Positions 6,910 to 9,099 of a stretch of 9,099 bases of DNA are shown piece after piece. This stretch comes from JBFJVZ01 sp041623895. GTDB taxonomy: Bacteria > Planctomycetota > Planctomycetia > Pirellulales > Pirellulaceae. Under the pieces are notes generated by a model that saw only the letters and a list, made by a program, of their open reading frames with translations, was not told where the DNA came from and made no database searches. The number at the start of each line of letters is the position of its first letter. Position 1 is the first letter of the stretch. The translations under genes were made by a program, and so were the position numbers. The DNA is taken from positions 1 through 9,099 of the forward strand of contig JBFJVZ010000330.1 in assembly GCA_041623895.1 (NCBI GenBank). Direction: 5' to 3'.

Positions 6910-8403
6910 ATGACTGGCACGCGATTCACCTGGATCACACTTGGACTGTTTCTCTCGGCCGGACAAATCCTGTCCGCCGCCGAAAAACCCAACGTTATTT
7001 TCATCCTTGCCGATGATCTCGGCTATCGCGAGCTGGGCAGCTTTGGACAGAAATTGATTCGCACCCCCAACCTTGATGAACTGGCCAAACAGGGGATGCG
7101 GCTGACACAGCACTATTGCGGCAATGCTGTCTGCGCGCCGTCGCGGTGCGTGTTGATGACGGGCAAGCACCCCGGTCACGCCTACGTGCGAACCAATCGG
7201 TCGACGCCCCCCGAAGGGCAATGGCCGATTCCCGATAGCGAAGTCACGATTGCGGAATTGATGAAAGAACAAAGTTACGCGACGGGTGCTTTCGGCAAAT
7301 GGGGACTGGGCGGACCTGGCTCATCAGGAGAGCCGCTGAATCAAGGCGTCGATCGTTTCTTCGGTTACAACTGCCAGGCGCACGCACACAGTTACTATCC
7401 GTCGTACCTGTGGGACAACGATAAACACTTCAAACTGAACAATGATCCGGAAGTACCCGGGCATGCGTCGCTTGCTAAGGGAGCCGACAAGAACGACCCG
7501 CGGAGCTACGACGAATTCAAAGGTCAAGACTACGCCCCCGACCGCATCAATGCGCAAGTGCTGCAGTTCGTTCGTGATAACAAAGACCGGCCCTTCTTTT
7601 TGTATTATCCCACCGTCATCCCGCACGTGGCCTTGCATGTTCCCGATGAAGAACTGGAACCATACTTGAAACTCGGCTGGAAAGATCCACCATTCACCCG
7701 CGAAAAAGGTTACGGCTACACCCCGCACTTCACGCCGCGAGCGGCTTATGCTGCGATGATCACGCGGATGGATCGCTACGTCGGCAACTTGCTGAAGTTG
7801 TTAGATGAATTGAAGCTATCGGATAACACGCTGGTCATCTTCAGCAGCGACAACGGAACAACTCACCTGGATCAAGAAGTCGACTACACATTTTTCAATA
7901 GCGTCGGAGAACTCCGCGGCTTGAAAGGATCACTGTATGAAGGCGGCGTGCGGGTGCCGACGATCGTGCGCTGGCCCGGCAAAGTCGCTGCCGGATCGAC
8001 CAGCGATCGGATCAGTGGCTTCGAAGATTGGATGCCGACGATGCTGGAGGCAGTCGGAGCCGGCGAAACCGTGCCCGACAACATCGACGGTATCTCTCTG
8101 TTGCCGACGTTGTTGGGCAAACAGCAGGCCGAGCGGCCGTATTTGTATCGTGAATTCCCCAGCTATGGCGGGCAACAGACGATCCGCGTTGGACAGTGGA
8201 AAGCGGTTCGGCAAAACATGAGCAAAGGAAATTTGGAAATCGAGCTTTACAATATTGCCAATGATATCGGCGAGCAAAATAACGTCGCTGCGGATCATCC
8301 TGATGTTGTGGCAAAACTCGCCAAGATGATGCAAGAAGTCCGCACACCGTCGGAGACTTTTCCGCTGATTCCCTTGGATGCCCCCGTCAAAAAGAATCGC
8401 TAG
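6910..8403 (+). CDS. Secreted S1-type sulfatase (arylsulfatase A-like)
   Basis: The product is 497 aa and hydrolyses sulfate esters, presumably on a polysaccharide. The ATG at 6910 is chosen over 6850 because it places a Sec signal peptide (TWITLGLFLSAGQILSA) at the N-terminus and has GAGGA five bases upstream. The formylglycine motif CAPSR (75-79) marks Cys75 for conversion by a formylglycine-generating enzyme encoded elsewhere. Metal ligands are Asp35-Asp36 (ILADDLGYRELG) and Asp314-Asn315 (SSDNG). Other active-site blocks are GKWGLGG (129-135), IPHVALH with His239, and LKGSLYEGGVRVP with Lys339. The C-terminus (about 420-475) has the usual small sulfatase subdomain (VGQWKAVRQ, ELYNIANDIGEQNN). 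Length and motif order are typical and nothing is missing. It diverges from the esterase operon, suggesting joint control. Sulfatase subfamily and substrate cannot be assigned from the sequence alone. Confidence 0.94.
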   Translation: MTGTRFTWITLGLFLSAGQILSAAEKPNVIFILADDLGYRELGSFGQKLIRTPNLDELAKQGMRLTQHYCGNAVCAPSRCVLMTGKHPGHAYVRTNRSTPPEGQWPIPDSEVTIAELMKEQSYATGAFGKWGLGGPGSSGEPLNQGVDRFFGYNCQAHAHSYYPSYLWDNDKHFKLNNDPEVPGHASLAKGADKNDPRSYDEFKGQDYAPDRINAQVLQFVRDNKDRPFFLYYPTVIPHVALHVPDEELEPYLKLGWKDPPFTREKGYGYTPHFTPRAAYAAMITRMDRYVGNLLKLLDELKLSDNTLVIFSSDNGTTHLDQEVDYTFFNSVGELRGLKGSLYEGGVRVPTIVRWPGKVAAGSTSDRISGFEDWMPTMLEAVGAGETVPDNIDGISLLPTLLGKQQAERPYLYREFPSYGGQQTIRVGQWKAVRQNMSKGNLEIELYNIANDIGEQNNVAADHPDVVAKLAKMMQEVRTPSETFPLIPLDAPVKKNR

Positions 8404-8431
8404 CCCGCGAAGGCTCGATGATTCCATCTTC

Positions 8432-8505
8432 GGTAGTCGTAGGTAGTTGTAGGCCAGGACGTGTCCTGGCAGCAATCGCCGGGCCGGGCGTTAGCCTACA
8501 TTTTT
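8432..8505 (+). repeat. REP-like palindromic element, copy 2, possible terminator
   Basis: Two near-identical 10-mers, GGTAGTCGTA and GGTAGTTGTA (8432-8451), lead into a palindromic block. GCCAGGAC (8453-8460) is the perfect complement of GTCCTGGC (8463-8470), and CGCC/GGCG (8477-8480, 8487-8490) can form a second small hairpin. Arms TGTAGGC (8448-8454) and GCCTACA (8494-8500) close the whole into a possible three-way junction, directly followed by five T (8501-8505). It starts about 30-45 nt after the sulfatase stop, so it could end the sulfatase transcript. It shares 20 of 22 bases with copy 1 at 225-246. Confidence 0.6.
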
Positions 8506-8537
8506 GTCTCGGGCCCCTGATACATGAGGACGCTGTG

Positions 8538-8993
8538 ATGAACGATCCGAAGAAGCCGAATCCGTATCAGCCGCCACCGGGAGAATTGCAACGCCCGGAG
8601 GAACGCCCTGATTTGTACGCGATCGTCAGTGATGTTGCCGCGGCCACATCCTATTCACCTGAGGCGTATTTGTTTGTGTTGCAAGGCCTGGAGTTTGCCA
8701 AGCAACACGTGCGACACGCGAGGCAAGGAGGCCATATCGATGCAGTCGATCTTTGCTGGTGTGTTCATGATTTGGCGATGCATCGCTTCGGCGATACTGC
8801 GCGTTTACAGCTGGAGAATTGGAACCTCAAGACAACGCGCGACTTCGGTGAGGTCGTTTACAGTCTGGTCGAAGCCGGGCTGATGAGGGCAGGTGATGAT
8901 GACCTCATCGAAGACTTCGACAACGTGTTCGAATTCGCCGACCAGTTCAGGCTGGAAGACTTCAAGTCAACCATTGTCGATGATTCGCCTTGA
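8538..8993 (+). CDS. Minf_1886-family protein of unknown function
   Basis: The product is 151 aa. The ATG at 8538 is chosen because GAGGA (8526-8530) lies seven bases upstream and the family match starts soon after; the open frame upstream to 8418 runs through the REP-like repeat. A proline-rich, polar N-terminus (NPYQPPPGE) precedes the conserved domain at about 25-140. Recognisable pieces are YSPEAYLFVLQGLEF, HIDAVDLCWCVHDLAMHRFG, LENWNLKTTRDFGEVVYSLVEAGLM and an acidic tail. These match what I recall of the Minf_1886 family, small cytosolic proteins found in planctomycetes and verrucomicrobia with no established function. There is no signal peptide or membrane segment. It is probably unrelated to the carbohydrate genes and separately transcribed beyond the repeat. 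Confidence 0.8.
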   Translation: MNDPKKPNPYQPPPGELQRPEERPDLYAIVSDVAAATSYSPEAYLFVLQGLEFAKQHVRHARQGGHIDAVDLCWCVHDLAMHRFGDTARLQLENWNLKTTRDFGEVVYSLVEAGLMRAGDDDLIEDFDNVFEFADQFRLEDFKSTIVDDSP

Positions 8994-9002
8994 GGAAACC
9001 AA

Positions 9003-9087
9003 GTTGTGAATCGCTGGCAGCGCTGGTATGTCGTCGTTTGCTCCCAGGCTGTGAATTTATGATCGTCGTCGTTCGCTCCGCGAACGA
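9003..9087 (+). repeat. Imperfect duplicated unit with terminal palindrome
   Basis: TCGTCGTTTGCTCC (9031-9044) recurs as TCGTCGTTCGCTCC (9066-9079), 13 of 14 bases identical, and each is preceded by TGTGAAT (9006-9012 and 9052-9058), so the sequence looks like an imperfect tandem duplication. The second unit ends in a perfect eight-base-pair inverted repeat, TCGTTCGC / GCGAACGA (9069-9076, 9080-9087), with a three-base loop. It starts about 10 nt after the Minf_1886 stop codon and has no following T-run. It may act as a 3' structure or be a dispersed intergenic repeat; the window ends 12 nt later. Confidence 0.45.
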
Positions 9088-9099
9088 TCGTTCCCTTAA

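Noticed and set aside
6772..7272. 167-residue N-terminal extension of the SGNH hydrolase frame
   Set aside because: It crosses the promoter region and runs antisense to the start of the sulfatase. The Tat signal and GGAG place the true start at 6771.
7930..8475. 181-aa minus-strand open frame opposite the sulfatase 3' half
   Set aside because: It is antisense to conserved sulfatase sequence and runs into the repeat element; no domain or start signal supports it.
8418..8537. 40-residue N-terminal extension of the Minf_1886 protein
   Set aside because: The extension is a translation of the REP-like repeat, and a good ribosome binding site precedes the ATG at 8538.
1..9099. CRISPR array, tRNA/rRNA gene, insertion sequence or integrase
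   Set aside because: I saw no regularly spaced repeats, no tRNA-like cloverleaf with conserved loops, and no transposase or recombinase motifs in any frame.

Overview
The window looks like a carbohydrate-degradation locus from a planctomycete, most likely a Pirellulaceae-type marine or brackish relative of Rhodopirellula. This is inferred from content: a formylglycine-type sulfatase next to several secreted esterases, a Tat-dependent SGNH hydrolase of the GxDLY type, a two-domain alpha/beta hydrolase, a Minf_1886-family protein, weak or absent Shine-Dalgarno sequences at several starts, and moderate GC. No rRNA, tRNA, CRISPR array, transposase or integrase is visible.

Layout. Positions 1-271 hold no gene I can defend; they contain a strong 47-nt stem-loop (37-83) and a REP-like palindromic element (195-246). 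Four minus-strand genes follow and read as one operon from about 6771 down to 272: a Tat-exported SGNH esterase (5653-6771), a secreted alpha/beta hydrolase with a second, degenerate hydrolase domain (3445-5598), a sialate/carbohydrate O-acetylesterase (1802-3391) and a secreted beta-propeller glycosidase-like protein (272-1789). The gaps are short: 54, 53 and 12 nt. A 138-bp divergent intergenic region separates this operon from a plus-strand secreted S1-type sulfatase (6910-8403). After a second copy of the REP-like element (8432-8505) comes a small cytosolic Minf_1886-family gene (8538-8993). The window ends in an imperfect repeat with a palindrome (9003-9087).

How the genes fit together. 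Five of the six proteins carry export signals. Three belong to three different ester-cleaving groups (SGNH/GxDLY, alpha/beta hydrolase, SASA acetylesterase), one is a sulfatase and one has a five-bladed-propeller glycosidase look. The simplest reading, an inference, is a periplasmic or cell-surface set that removes acyl and sulfate decorations from a heavily modified polysaccharide so that the backbone can be cut. No transporter, regulator or classical endo-acting enzyme is in view, so the substrate cannot be named. The less ordinary signals are the REP-like element lying in sense orientation just 3' of both transcription units, the degenerate second hydrolase domain with a Cys/His cluster in the first, and an intra-operon hairpin at a stop/start junction.
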